DNA of 56,714 nt from an uncultured Brevundimonas sp. (GCF_937863155.1 NZ_CALMFB010000005.1:1-56714), one strand, 5' to 3'. Positions 1 to 8,091 are shown, counted from the stretch's first letter. Notes: generated by a model from the sequence alone, not told the origin. A program made the numbers and translations.

Positions 1-2
1 AA

Positions 3-35
3 AGGCCCCGGAGATCGCTCTCCGGGGCCTTCTTC
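3..35. terminator. bidirectional rho-independent terminator
   Basis: A 12-bp perfect stem (AGGCCCCGGAGA and its complement) closes on the tetraloop TCGC. It is followed by TTCTT on the plus strand and by an AAA/TTT tract on the minus strand. It sits just beyond the stop codon of the minus-strand RcnB-like gene and probably ends that transcript as well as one entering from the left. The same hairpin, inverted, recurs at 48661-48690. Confidence 0.8.
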
Positions 36-48
36 GTCGCGCCGAAAC

Positions 49-1086
49 CTACCAGCGCCAGGCGTCGTAGATCGCCTCGACCACATAGCCGTCGTAGCGG
101 TCGACCAGATAGATGCTGTTGTCCACGAACACCCACATGGTGCCGGCGGGCGGGTAGGGCAGGCCCCAATAGGCCCAGTCGCGGATTTCATAGCGCCAGA
201 ACAGCGACGGCAGATAGTCGCCTTCATAGTAGCGCCGACCCCAATAGCTGCGGGGCACATTGTAGTAGCCGTAGCCCGGCGCAAAATAGAAGCCGATGCG
301 CACGCCCGACCAGCCACGGAAATAGCGGTCGTTGCGCCACCAGTCGGGACGGCTGTGGCGCCGGCCCCAGTCATTGCGCCAATGATCGCGGTTGAAGCGC
401 TGGCGGAACTCGCGGTGGTCGCGGTCGCGGCGGTCGTTGTTCCAGTTGCCGCCCGGACGGTCGGGCCGGTTCGGACGGTCGTTGTCGCGCGGGCGGTCCG
501 GGCGGTTCGGCCGGTCGGGGCGGTTCCAGCCGTCGTTGTCGCGCGGCCGGTCGGGCCGGTTGGGGCGGTCGGGACGATCCGGCCGCTCCTGACGGTTCCA
601 GCCGCCACGGCCGCCATTGCCGCCATCGCCTTCGCGCGGACGGTTCCAGCCGCCGTCGTTGGGCCGGTCAGGCCGGTCGGGACGGCTCTGGCCGCCGCCG
701 GGCCGGTCAGGGCGGTTGGGGCTGTCCGGCCGCTGGGGTCGGGCGTCGGGCCGGGCATCTGGCCGGTTCTGGGGCCTGTCGGGGCGATCCGGGCGATTCC
801 AGCCCTGACCGCCGCCATTCGGCGCCGAAGGCTGTTGAGGTTGCGGCGGCGGTTGTTGCGGCCGTTGCGGACGCTCGGGACGCGGTCGGTCGTCGGGGCG
901 TGGCTGGTCGGCGTTCGGCTGTTCCTGGCGCGCTTCCTGCTGGCGACCGCCATTGGAGCGGCCGCGGTTGCGCGGGCTGTCGCGTTCTTCGGCCTGGGGG
1001 CCGTCCTGGGCCAGCACGGCCAGGGGCGCCGCCGCCGGTACGGCGAAGGCGGAGATGGCGCAGAAGACCATCAGGGTGCGTTTCAT
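49..1086 (-). CDS. RcnB-family periplasmic protein with Pro/Arg/Asp-rich repeat region
   Basis: The 345-residue product begins with a Sec signal peptide (hydrophobic stretch in residues 9-26, Ala-rich cleavage region before QDG). About 200 residues of low-complexity sequence follow, dominated by RPDRPNRPDRP-type repeats. The C-terminal ~90 residues form an RcnB-like module rich in Tyr, Trp and Gly (for example APGYGYYNVP and a final Tyr/Asp/Trp segment). RcnB of E. coli is a periplasmic protein affecting Ni/Co homeostasis; most alphaproteobacterial homologues are uncharacterised, so metal handling here is only a family-based guess. It lies 88 bases downstream of a second RcnB-like gene on the same strand, suggesting a duplicated pair. 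The ATG at 1086 starts directly at the signal peptide. Confidence 0.8.
   Translation of the reverse strand: MKRTLMVFCAISAFAVPAAAPLAVLAQDGPQAEERDSPRNRGRSNGGRQQEARQEQPNADQPRPDDRPRPERPQRPQQPPPQPQQPSAPNGGGQGWNRPDRPDRPQNRPDARPDARPQRPDSPNRPDRPGGGQSRPDRPDRPNDGGWNRPREGDGGNGGRGGWNRQERPDRPDRPNRPDRPRDNDGWNRPDRPNRPDRPRDNDRPNRPDRPGGNWNNDRRDRDHREFRQRFNRDHWRNDWGRRHSRPDWWRNDRYFRGWSGVRIGFYFAPGYGYYNVPRSYWGRRYYEGDYLPSLFWRYEIRDWAYWGLPYPPAGTMWVFVDNSIYLVDRYDGYVVEAIYDAWRW
430..800. repeat. imperfect tandem repeats encoding RPDRP/NRPDRP units
   Basis: Short GC-rich units related to CGGTCGGGCCGGTT recur many times on the plus strand, with interspersed variants. They encode the Pro-Arg-Asp repeats of the minus-strand RcnB-like protein. 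The bias opens long spurious frames on the other strand. Such tracts commonly vary in copy number. Confidence 0.7.
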
Positions 1087-1135
1087 GGAGCGTCTCGTTC
1101 TCGATGCGCCTGGAAGCCGATGGCTCCAGGAAGGC

Positions 1136-1161
1136 GGCCCCGCGGGTTCGTCCGCGGGGCC
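1136..1161 (-). terminator. GC-rich hairpin, likely terminator between the two RcnB-like genes
   Basis: A perfect 10-bp stem (GGCCCCGCGG with its complement) carries a 6-base loop. It lies 14 bases beyond the stop codon of the upstream minus-strand RcnB-like gene. There is no strong T run after it, so it may attenuate rather than fully terminate. Confidence 0.5.
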
Positions 1162-1174
1162 TGGATGGCGGGGT

Positions 1175-1735
1175 CTAGAAGATGTCGTACAGCACGCTGG
1201 CGATCAGGCCCGACGCCAGGGCGATCATCACGATGTCGCTGCCCGCATGGACATAGCGATACCCGCGCGGCGCCGGCGGCAGGCCGTAATAGTAGGGGTC
1301 GTTCACATAGTAGTGGCGATAGGCCGGGGGCAGATAGCCGCCGCGCTGCCAGCGCTGGCCGTAATAGCGCGGCTCGACGCGATAATAGCCGTGGCCGGGG
1401 GCGTACCAGTACCCCTGACGCGCGCCGCGATAGTCGCGGAATTCGGCGCGGCCCCGCCACCAGTCGCGGTTGTTGCGGTCCCAGCGGTCGTTGCGGCGGT
1501 TGTCCTGGCGCCAGTCGCGGCGGTCATCGCGACGATCCTGACGCCACTCGCGGCGGTCCTGACGCCATTCGCGCCGGTCGTCCCGGCGATCCTGACGCCA
1601 TTCGCGACGGTCATCGCGACGATCCTGACGCCATTCGCGGCGGTCGTCGCGTCGGCTCTGGGCCTCGGCGGCCATGGGGGCGGCGGTGGTCGCCAGGGCG
1701 ATGGCGACGACGGCGGCCTTGGTCATGCGGTTCAT
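1175..1735 (-). CDS. RcnB-family periplasmic protein with [11 protein letters not shown] repeats
   Basis: This 186-residue protein has a Sec signal peptide ([20 protein letters not shown], cleavage near AEA-QS). A highly charged Arg/Asp/Trp/Gln repeat follows at about residues 28-95 with an 11-residue period. The C-terminal RcnB-like domain contains the family's aromatic pattern ([31 protein letters not shown]). The same architecture, with different repeat chemistry, occurs in the neighbouring gene, pointing to paralogy. The periplasm is the expected location. Function is unproven: RcnB relatives are implicated in nickel and cobalt homeostasis, but no metal-binding His/Cys cluster stands out. 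An alternative ATG nine bases inside is possible. Confidence 0.8.
   Translation of the reverse strand: MNRMTKAAVVAIALATTAAPMAAEAQSRRDDRREWRQDRRDDRREWRQDRRDDRREWRQDRREWRQDRRDDRRDWRQDNRRNDRWDRNNRDWWRGRAEFRDYRGARQGYWYAPGHGYYRVEPRYYGQRWQRGGYLPPAYRHYYVNDPYYYGLPPAPRGYRYVHAGSDIVMIALASGLIASVLYDIF
1499..1665. repeat. 33-bp tandem repeat array inside the RcnB-like gene
   Basis: Units such as CGATCCTGACGCCATTCGCG recur about every 33 bases, with one shortened unit, and encode the 11-residue [11 protein letters not shown] motif on the minus strand. Adjacent units are nearly identical, implying recent expansion or homogenisation. Confidence 0.75.
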
Positions 1736-1896
1736 GATAGGGTCTCCATCGATGTCGGCGCCCGCCCCCCGAGCGTCCGGTTAATGCCCGCACGCTCGGC
1801 CCCGGCGCATGAACCGTCCCTGAACGGCGGGTTCAGGCGGTTGCGCCCGTCAGAAACCGTCACCAGATCGGTTGCAGCAGTCTTCAGGAGACCCCC

Positions 1897-2616
1897 ATGA
1901 CCCAGCCCATCGAACTCTGGTACTGGCCCACGCCCAATGGCTGGAAAGTCTCCATCGCGCTGGAGGAAATGGGCCTGCCCTATCAGGTGCGGCCGGTGAA
2001 CATCGGGGCGGGCGAGCAGTTCGCGCCCGAGTTTCAAGCCATCAGCCCCAATGGCCGCATGCCCGCCATCATCGACCCTGACGGCCCGGACGGCCAGCCG
2101 ATCTCGATCTTCGAATCCGGGGCCATCCTGCAATATCTGGGTCAGAAGTCAGGCCGCTTCTATCCCGCCGATGTGCGCGGCCGGGCCGAGGTGGATCAAT
2201 GGCTGTGCTGGCAGGTCGGGGGCCTGGGCCCGATGGCGGGCCAGACGCACCATTTCCGCCAGTACGCCCCGGCGATCATCAAGGACCAGCGCCAGATCGC
2301 CTATGGCGTCCGCCGCTATACGGACGAGACGCATCGTCTTTACGGTGTGCTGGACCGGCGGCTGGCGGATCGCGACTATATCGCCGGCGACTACTCCATC
2401 GCCGACATGGCCGCCTGGCCGTGGATCCTGCCCACGCTTCAGGGGCAGAACATTCAGGAGTTCCCGAACCTGAAGGCCTGGGTCGAACGGGTGGGCGCGC
2501 GTCCGGCGGTCATCGCGGGCCGGGCGGTGGGGGATGACCTGCGCCGCGACCTGGGCGGGTCCGGCGCCGGCGCCGAGGCGGCGCGCAAGGTGCTGTTCGG
2601 CCAGCGCGGGCGGTGA
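1897..2616 (+). CDS. glutathione S-transferase family protein (YfcG/Nu-like)
   Basis: The 239-residue protein has a thioredoxin-like N-terminal domain (residues ~1-85) opening with TPNGWKVSIALEE. The cis-Pro region RMPAIID and the glutathione-contacting ESGAILQYL follow. An all-helical C-terminal domain spans ~90-215. The Thr-Pro-Asn-Gly active-site entry is typical of the YfcG/Nu-class, which use glutathione or glutathione disulfide for disulfide reductase chemistry rather than classic conjugation. The C-terminal tail beyond ~215 is Gly/Ala rich and probably flexible. It is monocistronic, transcribed away from the RcnB-like genes. The ATG follows a purine-rich AGGAGACC stretch. Confidence 0.88.
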   Translation: MTQPIELWYWPTPNGWKVSIALEEMGLPYQVRPVNIGAGEQFAPEFQAISPNGRMPAIIDPDGPDGQPISIFESGAILQYLGQKSGRFYPADVRGRAEVDQWLCWQVGGLGPMAGQTHHFRQYAPAIIKDQRQIAYGVRRYTDETHRLYGVLDRRLADRDYIAGDYSIADMAAWPWILPTLQGQNIQEFPNLKAWVERVGARPAVIAGRAVGDDLRRDLGGSGAGAEAARKVLFGQRGR

Positions 2617-2793
2617 TTATGAATCGATCCTTTCGGTTCGATTGAGGATGTCTGAATCGGTGTTTCAGTATTCATTTTCGCTTTACTGAAAAGTCCCCGC
2701 GCACCCTTTCGCTGTTAACTTTAACTTCAAACCGCGGGTATTTGATCGCGTATCAGGAGAGGCGGGCCAGAACGGCGACGCCTGGAGGATACG
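2617..2793 (+). promoter_or_regulatory. AT-rich intergenic region upstream of the Sel1-like gene
   Basis: This 177-base gap is clearly more AT-rich than its surroundings. It holds an inverted repeat (AATCGA ... TCGATT near 2622-2645) that could terminate the GST transcript. A second pair (TTCAGT ... ACTGAA near 2664-2690) follows, then the run GTTAACTTTAAC, which resembles promoter or CtrA half-site sequence. No gene is seen; promoter function is inferred from composition only. Confidence 0.4.
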
Positions 2794-2796
2794 GTG

Positions 2797-3096
2797 ATGA
2801 ACGCGCAAGAACTGGCGCACGACAACGCCCAGGCGGCCCTGCCGCTGCCGACGGCCGACATGGACGGGGACGCCCTGTTCCGGCTGGGCATGATGTATTC
2901 GGCCGGCTCGGGCGGGTGCCCGATGGACCGGGTCTCGGCCCACATGATCTTCAACCTGGCGGCCATGAAGGGCTCGGTCGAGGCGCGTCTGTACCGCCGC
3001 GAAATGAGCCAGGAGATGGAGCGAGAAGAGATCGCGGAGGCCCAGCGCGCGGCCCGTCAATATATCGACGCGGGCGTGGTTCGGCTGGTCGCCTGA
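2797..3096 (+). CDS. small Sel1-repeat-like protein
   Basis: This protein of 99 residues contains one recognisable Sel1/TPR-like unit at about residues 28-63 (ALFRLGMMYSAG followed by AHMIFNLAAMKG), an alpha-helical hairpin used for protein-protein contacts. Another amphipathic helix rich in Glu and Arg follows (REMSQEMEREEIAEAQ). No signal peptide is present, so it is probably cytoplasmic. A strong GGAGGA lies 8 bases before the ATG at 2797; an in-frame GTG one codon earlier is less well spaced. Small single-Sel1 proteins are common in Caulobacterales, often without known function. It stands alone between the GST and hfsD. Confidence 0.7.
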   Translation: MNAQELAHDNAQAALPLPTADMDGDALFRLGMMYSAGSGGCPMDRVSAHMIFNLAAMKGSVEARLYRREMSQEMEREEIAEAQRAARQYIDAGVVRLVA

Positions 3097-3110
3097 TCCT
3101 TGGGGCGCGG

Positions 3111-3138
3111 TCGTCGGTCCTTCGGGACCTTCCGACCC
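3111..3138. terminator. possible terminator hairpin between convergent genes
   Basis: GGTCC-TTCG-GGACC forms a short stem with a stable TTCG loop, flanked by further complementary GC sequence, between the ends of the Sel1-like gene and hfsD. The tract CCCTAAAAATTC that follows overlaps the hfsD end. It could serve both directions. Confidence 0.35.
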
Positions 3139-3153
3139 GACGCGCCTTGCGCC

Positions 3154-3885
3154 CTAAAAATTCTGATACTGCCCGTTGATCGTATAGTTGAAGCCGATCG
3201 GCAGGGCGTTGCGCACCTGGGTGAAGAAGTTGGCCAGTTCGCCCAGATTGCTGCGCGGCACATAGATCAGGTCGCCGCGCCGCAGGGCCACGACCTCGCC
3301 GCGACGGGGCCTCAGGTCGATCACCCGCATCATCCGCCGTCCGCCCGGTCCGCGCCGGATCAGGGCCGTCTGCTGGGGCTTGGCCGTGGGCAGGAAGTCG
3401 CCCGCCTGGACCACCGCCTGATAGGCGTCGATGTCGCCGTTCATGTCCAGAACGCCGGGGGTCCGCACCTCTCCGGCCACCCAGACCTTCAGCGGCCCGG
3501 CCTGTTTCAGGGTGATCTCGACCACCGGCCGCACCAGTTGCGAGGCGTAGGCGCCGGAACAGGCGGCCTCCAGTTCGGCGATGGTCCGGTCCGCCGCCAT
3601 CAACTGCCCGACCAGGGGCAGGGACACCCGCCCATCCGGCCCGACGCGCAGGGTGCGGGTCAACTCGGGCGCCGTGGGGGTGGCGATCTCGATCTCGTCG
3701 CCGGGATAGAGCACATACTCCGGCTCGTCGTCGGTCCAGTCGGCGAAGGGGATGTCGGGGAAACGCTCGGCCTGCACCCGCTGGACCCGGTCTTGCGCAG
3801 TCGCGCGCGCACCGCCCGCCGCACAGCCCGAAAGCAGGGCGGCGGCGCCCAGCAGGAACAGGCGGCGATCTGGGGTCATGCGCAC
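3154..3885 (-). CDS. hfsD: polysaccharide export outer-membrane lipoprotein (holdfast HfsD-like)
   Basis: This protein of about 243 residues belongs to the Wza/GumB polysaccharide export family. It has a lipoprotein signal (LLGAAALLSGC, lipobox LSGC), then a Poly_export domain (YVLYPGDEIEIATPTAPELTR) and an SLBB domain (VWVAGEVRTPGVLDM). It should form the outer-membrane secretin-like channel for the holdfast polysaccharide. It is divergent from hfsA-hfsB, whereas the family is usually seen with the same partners in Caulobacter. The start is either GTG at 3885 (GGAG 5 bases upstream) or ATG at 3879; both precede the signal peptide. A CtrA-like site sits in the divergent promoter. Confidence 0.85.
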   Translation of the reverse strand: MRMTPDRRLFLLGAAALLSGCAAGGARATAQDRVQRVQAERFPDIPFADWTDDEPEYVLYPGDEIEIATPTAPELTRTLRVGPDGRVSLPLVGQLMAADRTIAELEAACSGAYASQLVRPVVEITLKQAGPLKVWVAGEVRTPGVLDMNGDIDAYQAVVQAGDFLPTAKPQQTALIRRGPGGRRMMRVIDLRPRRGEVVALRRGDLIYVPRSNLGELANFFTQVRNALPIGFNYTINGQYQNF

Positions 3886-3945
3886 GCGGACTCCGGTTCT
3901 AAGGCGGGCGGGAACAGGTTCAGGCGTCAGGCTGGCGACTTATGG

Positions 3946-3960
3946 GTAACCGATGGTTAA
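3946..3960. promoter_or_regulatory. candidate CtrA-binding site
   Basis: GTAA-N7-TTAA differs by one base from the Caulobacter CtrA consensus TTAA-N7-TTAA. It includes ATGGTTAA, the complement of the preferred half-site TTAACCAT. It lies between the divergent hfsD and hfsA starts, 58 bases before hfsA, in a position where it could control both. Confidence 0.5.
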
Positions 3961-4017
3961 CGCCGGGTCGCCACTGTCGCCACAAGCGCCAGTATTGAAC
4001 GGATTCGGCCCCAACCC

Positions 4018-5469
4018 ATGCGCACGGCGACCTATGTGACAGCCCGCCCGCGTTATGGCGTCGCCGATATCGTCGGCCTGCTGTTCCGCGACCTGTGGCT
4101 GATGATCGTGGTCTTCCTTCTGGTGTTCGCCATCGGGGCGGCGGCGGTGCTGCTGACGCAGAAGCGCACCTATATGGCCAGCGCCAGCCTGTTCGCCGGG
4201 GTGGGCCAGGAATATGTCTATCAGCCGCGCGTGGGCCAGACGACCGAGCGGGGCCAGGCGCCGAACGGCGATCAGGTGGCGGCCGCCGAAGCGGAAATCC
4301 TGTCCAGCCAGACGGTCAAGCAGCGGGTGGTGCGCGCCCTGGGCGTCCAGGTGTTCCAGCGCGGCAAGCCCGCGACCGGCAGCGCCGAGCAGCAGGAGGC
4401 CGCGGCGGTCAAGGCGGTCGGCGACGGGCTGAAGGTCGGCACCACGCCCGGCAGCGCCGTGATCCACGTCGGTTTTGAAAGCGACGACGCGGCCTGGTCG
4501 GCCCAGGTGCTGAACGCGGTCATCGACCAGTATCTGATCTATCGCCGCCAGGTGTTTCAGGACCGCACCAGCCCGGCCATCGGCGCCCAGCGCGAGGCGT
4601 TCCAGAGCGATCTGGAGGCCGCCGACACCGCCTATGAACAGTTTCAGTCGTCCAACGACATCGGCGACTTCACCGCCGCCAAGACGGCCCTGGCCACCGC
4701 CTATCAGAACGCCATGACCGACAAGCTGTCGTCGGAGCTGGCCCTGGCGGCGGCGGACCGGCGGCTGCAAAGCCTGACGGCCCAGCAGGCGGCCACCCCG
4801 GCCGAGGTCGCCCTGCAACAGGACCTGAACATCTCGGCCCAGGACCAGATCCTGCAACTGCGGACCGAACGCGAAAACCTGCTGGCCCGCTATACGCCGC
4901 AAAGCCAGCCGGTGACCGACATCGACGCCCGCATCGCGGCCCTGCAGCAATATGTGGCCACCGGCACGGCGGTCGGGGCTAAGGAGGTCCGCACCGGCCC
5001 CAACCCGATCTGGGTCGAACTGGAGACCACGCGCATCAACACCCTGGCCGAGCGCGATTCCCTGCGCGCGCGCCTGTCGGCGGCCGAACAGCAACTGGCC
5101 TTCATCCGCGAGCGGCAGCAGTCCCTGACCCGCCAGGAATCGGAAAACGCGGTCCTGTCGGGTAATCGCGAGATGCTGCAAGGCTCGGTGCGCGAGTTCC
5201 AGCAGCGCGAGGCCCAGAGCCGCGCCGACGGCGCCCTGGTGGCCGCCGGTGCCGACAATGTCACCGTCATCGAACGGGCCCAGACCCCGTCGCGGGGCAA
5301 GAGCCTGAAGGCGCCGCTGATGGCCCTGGCCTTCCTGTTCGCGGGGTTCACGGCCCTGTGCGTCGGCCTGGTTCGCATCTTCACGCGGCGGGGGTTCGTG
5401 ACGGCGGATTCGGCCGGTCGGACGCTGGAGATGCCGGTTCTGGCGGTGGCCCCGGCCAAGGCGACCTGA
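4018..5469 (+). CDS. hfsA: Wzz/GumC-type chain-length and export protein (holdfast HfsA-like)
   Basis: This 483-residue inner-membrane protein has an N-terminal transmembrane helix (about residues 24-44, LWLMIVVFLLVFAIGAAAVLL) and a Wzz domain. A long periplasmic coiled-coil region (~180-400, rich in Gln, Ala, Glu and Leu) follows, and a second transmembrane helix lies near 425-450. It ends soon after in the cytoplasm and lacks the kinase domain of Wzc. It would link the inner-membrane polymerisation machinery to HfsD. hfsB follows 44 bases downstream, so the two probably form the split equivalent of a Wzc protein. A CtrA-like box is just upstream. Confidence 0.85.
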   Translation: MRTATYVTARPRYGVADIVGLLFRDLWLMIVVFLLVFAIGAAAVLLTQKRTYMASASLFAGVGQEYVYQPRVGQTTERGQAPNGDQVAAAEAEILSSQTVKQRVVRALGVQVFQRGKPATGSAEQQEAAAVKAVGDGLKVGTTPGSAVIHVGFESDDAAWSAQVLNAVIDQYLIYRRQVFQDRTSPAIGAQREAFQSDLEAADTAYEQFQSSNDIGDFTAAKTALATAYQNAMTDKLSSELALAAADRRLQSLTAQQAATPAEVALQQDLNISAQDQILQLRTERENLLARYTPQSQPVTDIDARIAALQQYVATGTAVGAKEVRTGPNPIWVELETTRINTLAERDSLRARLSAAEQQLAFIRERQQSLTRQESENAVLSGNREMLQGSVREFQQREAQSRADGALVAAGADNVTVIERAQTPSRGKSLKAPLMALAFLFAGFTALCVGLVRIFTRRGFVTADSAGRTLEMPVLAVAPAKAT

Positions 5470-5513
5470 GCATGCTAGCCTGACGCGATGCGGCAAGGCG
5501 CGTAACCGATTCG

Positions 5514-6215
5514 ATGGTCGATCTGACGTCCGAAATGGCTGGCCTGTGGGCGGCGCTGGGTCCGGCGCCGCAGCATCGCGGCCGCGTGATCCAGTTCGCG
5601 GCCGCCGGCACGGGCGAGGGCGTCTCGACCGTGGCGCGCGAGTTTGCGCGGTTAGCCGCCGTTCGCGCGCGACGCCCGGTCTGGCTGGTGGACGGCGACC
5701 TGCTGCAACAGGGCCAGCTGGAATCCGTGGGCGCCGAGCCGGAGCGGTTCGGTCGTCTGGGCCGCCCGGCCGTGGCCTCGCCCGATGGGTCCAGCTTCTT
5801 CGCCGTCACCCCAAGGGTCGTGGACCGTCAGGGCCAGCCGGTGGTCCCGGCGCGGCTGCTGACGGCGCGCCCGTGCCTGGGCGGTCGGCTGTGGATCACC
5901 CGCTTCGCCACCGAGGTGCTGCGCTCGGGCCAGCGGGTCGAGGTGCTGGGCGAACCGGGCTATTGGGACGCCCTGCGCCGCCATGCCGACACGGTGGTGA
6001 TCGACAGCCCGGCCGCGGACCGCAGCGACATGGCCATCACCCTGGCGCCCTTCGTCGACGCCACCATACTGGTGGTCGCGGCCGAGACCACGGCGGCGCA
6101 CGAGCCGGTCATCCTGCGTGACGAGATCGAGGCCGTGGGCGGCCGCATCGCCGGGGCCGTGGTCAACCGCGCCACCTATCGCCCGCCGGCCTTCCTGAGG
6201 CGGCTGACGGGCTAG
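5514..6215 (+). CDS. hfsB: BY-kinase-like ParA-fold protein (holdfast HfsB-like)
   Basis: The 233-residue protein has the fold of CpsD/CapB tyrosine kinases. A P-loop-like element GTGEGVST is at residues 32-39, a Walker A'-like VDGD near 62-65, and VVIDSPAADRSD near 162-173 corresponds to Walker B. The P-loop lacks the invariant Lys (GEGVST instead of GxGKT/S) and no C-terminal Tyr cluster is present, so kinase activity is doubtful. It probably works with HfsA in holdfast chain-length control. Its last four bases overlap the end of the convergent glycosyltransferase gene. Confidence 0.8.
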   Translation: MVDLTSEMAGLWAALGPAPQHRGRVIQFAAAGTGEGVSTVAREFARLAAVRARRPVWLVDGDLLQQGQLESVGAEPERFGRLGRPAVASPDGSSFFAVTPRVVDRQGQPVVPARLLTARPCLGGRLWITRFATEVLRSGQRVEVLGEPGYWDALRRHADTVVIDSPAADRSDMAITLAPFVDATILVVAAETTAAHEPVILRDEIEAVGGRIAGAVVNRATYRPPAFLRRLTG

Positions 6216-7153
6216 GCGCGATCCAGGCGGGCCAGTTCGCGCGCGCCATAGAAATGCGGCTCGAACCCCCTCATCCAGAACAGTTTTCCTAGGCCGCGCG
6301 CGGCGCGATCCAGCATGTCGGCCCGGCGCGGGTTCAGGATCAGCGTCAGGCCCAGGGCAGCCAGGCCATACACGGTCGCCTGGGCCGCGCCGATGACCAT
6401 CCAGCGCACGACGGCGGGCCAGTCGCGGGCGCGGGCGGCGGTCTGGCTGGGGCCCTGGCCATAGGCGAATGCGCGGGCCAGGGCGTAGGTCAGGGTGGCG
6501 CGATGGGCCGGGGCGTATTCATCGACCCAGGCGTCGGCGGCCCAGCCGAAGCGGCCGCCGCGCGCAGCCAGGGCGGCGAACAGGGCGTCGTCCTCGCCCC
6601 CCGACTGGTCGGCGCCGACATCGAACGGCGCCGGGCCGGGCAGGGCGGTCGCCCGCACCAGCAGGGAATTGCCGCAGCCGTAGCTGTGGGGGATCAGGCC
6701 GGTCTGGGCCGGGCCTTCGCGGCCGAAGAAGCATTCCAGATAGGGCCTCAGCCACGGTTTGGCGTCCGGCGCCCGCCCCCGGATCGGACCGAACACGGCG
6801 TCGGCGCCCGTCGACCGCTGCGTTGCGATCAGGGCCGCCAGCCAGCCGGGCGTGGCGACCTCGTCATCGTCCAGAAAGGCGATCAGGGCGGCGTCGGTTT
6901 CCGCCAGCGCCGCATTGCGGGCCGTGGCCACCCCCGGCGTGGGCGCATGGCGATAGACCAGAGGAACCGGGGCGGCGGCGCTCAGGCGCTGGACCACCGG
7001 CGCGGCCGACCCCTGCGGATCGTTATCGGCCACCACGATGCTGATCAGATCGTCCGCCACGCCTGTCTGGGCGAAGACGGAGACCAGGGCGCGCTCAAGC
7101 TCGGCCGGGCGGCGCAGGGTGGGAATGACGACGCTGACGCCCGCGCGCGCCAT
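6212..7153 (-). CDS. GT2 glycosyltransferase of the holdfast cluster (possibly HfsL-like)
   Basis: This 313-residue GT-A fold enzyme has the N-terminal motif VSVVIPTLRRP, the nucleotide-sugar element GVATARNAAL and the DXD-type FLDDDEV near residue 100. The acceptor-side motif SGGEDDALF lies around residue 195. Near residues 260-280 a hydrophobic stretch (IGAAQATVYGLAALGLTLIL) suggests membrane attachment, and the tail FWMRGFEPHFYGARE follows. The ATG shares one base with the upstream gene's stop (TGATG), so translation is coupled. It is the last gene of the hfsE-hfsF-GT-GT operon. HfsL is a guess from context; HfsG is equally possible. Confidence 0.75.
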   Translation of the reverse strand: MARAGVSVVIPTLRRPAELERALVSVFAQTGVADDLISIVVADNDPQGSAAPVVQRLSAAAPVPLVYRHAPTPGVATARNAALAETDAALIAFLDDDEVATPGWLAALIATQRSTGADAVFGPIRGRAPDAKPWLRPYLECFFGREGPAQTGLIPHSYGCGNSLLVRATALPGPAPFDVGADQSGGEDDALFAALAARGGRFGWAADAWVDEYAPAHRATLTYALARAFAYGQGPSQTAARARDWPAVVRWMVIGAAQATVYGLAALGLTLILNPRRADMLDRAARGLGKLFWMRGFEPHFYGARELARLDRA

Positions 7154-8091
7154 CACACCGCCTCGGCGTAAAGGGCCGCGCGATACAGCCGCAGCGAAAA
7201 GGCCCGCGCCCCGACCGGCAGCCAGGCGAGGGCCGCGGCCCGCTTCATCCACGGCCGAACGGCGGCCAGCCCCGGCACGCGCTTCAGCAGCCGCGCGGCG
7301 CGATAGCTGGGATAGCCGCTGACGATATCGGGATGGCGCGCCACCACGCGGGCGAAATTCGGCGCCGACTGTTCGTATTTGGCGCTCAGGCTCTCGACCG
7401 TATCCAGGCCCATGTGGGTGGCCGGATTGTCCAGGTGCACGACGCGGAACCGGCGCGACACCCGCATGGCCCATTCCACATCCTCCCAGCCCCAGCCGGA
7501 GAAACCTGCGTCGAAGGCCTCGGCCTGGAACACGTCGCGGCGGACCAGCAGGTTGGAGGTGTAGACGTATTTCTCGGGCTGACGCGCGCGCTGGGTATAG
7601 GGCACGCAGTCGGACCGGGTCGCCATGGCCCGATGCACGGCGAACCGCGCTTCATCCGGGGCCTGCAACAGGGAAAAGCCGCCAAAGGCCACGGCCGGGT
7701 CTTCGCGCGCGACCAGATCGGCCCAGTCCTGAAGGAACCGGCGATGGTCCGGCCGCATGTCGCTGTCCAGGAACAACAGGCTGCCGCCCCGCGCCGCCGC
7801 CGCCAGACGGTTGCGCCCCTGGCTGCGGCCCTCGTTGGTCTTCAGCACGATCAGGCGCGCGGGCAGGCGCAGGGCGCGCACCTGGGCCGACAGGCGGGCG
7901 GTCAGATCGGCGTCATTGGTGCCGTCGTCCAGAACCACGACCTCGACCGAGCCTTCCAGCGCGGCCGCCTCTTCGTCCAGCCGGGCCAGCAGGTCGGACG
8001 GATCGTCGTGCAGAAAGGGGATCAGCACCGACAGGGCGGGCCTGGCGCGGCGTCGGCTGGCGCTGTCGATGGTCTGGATGCGCTTGCTCAC
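7153..8091 (-). CDS. hfsG: GT2 glycosyltransferase (holdfast HfsG-like)
   Basis: This 312-residue family-2 glycosyltransferase has SVLIPFLHDDP at the N-terminus, VVVLDDGTND, the GRSQGRNRLA nucleotide-sugar segment, and LFLDSDMRP (DXD-like) near residue 115. The C-terminal acceptor motif is GWGWEDVEWAMRV. It should add sugars to the undecaprenyl-linked holdfast repeat unit at the cytoplasmic membrane face. The start is GTG at 8091 within a GTGA overlap with the hfsF stop. The order hfsE-hfsF-GT matches Caulobacter, where hfsG follows hfsF; that synteny is the main reason for the symbol. Confidence 0.75.
   Translation of the reverse strand: MSKRIQTIDSASRRRARPALSVLIPFLHDDPSDLLARLDEEAAALEGSVEVVVLDDGTNDADLTARLSAQVRALRLPARLIVLKTNEGRSQGRNRLAAAARGGSLLFLDSDMRPDHRRFLQDWADLVAREDPAVAFGGFSLLQAPDEARFAVHRAMATRSDCVPYTQRARQPEKYVYTSNLLVRRDVFQAEAFDAGFSGWGWEDVEWAMRVSRRFRVVHLDNPATHMGLDTVESLSAKYEQSAPNFARVVARHPDIVSGYPSYRAARLLKRVPGLAAVRPWMKRAAALAWLPVGARAFSLRLYRAALYAEAV

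Noticed and set aside
430-1665. CRISPR-like array
   Set aside because: The repeats are contiguous coding repeats without spacers and there are no cas genes.
355-1900. Overlapping plus-strand frames across the RcnB-like genes
   Set aside because: They arise from GC-rich repeats coding for RPDRP and RREWRQD on the minus strand.
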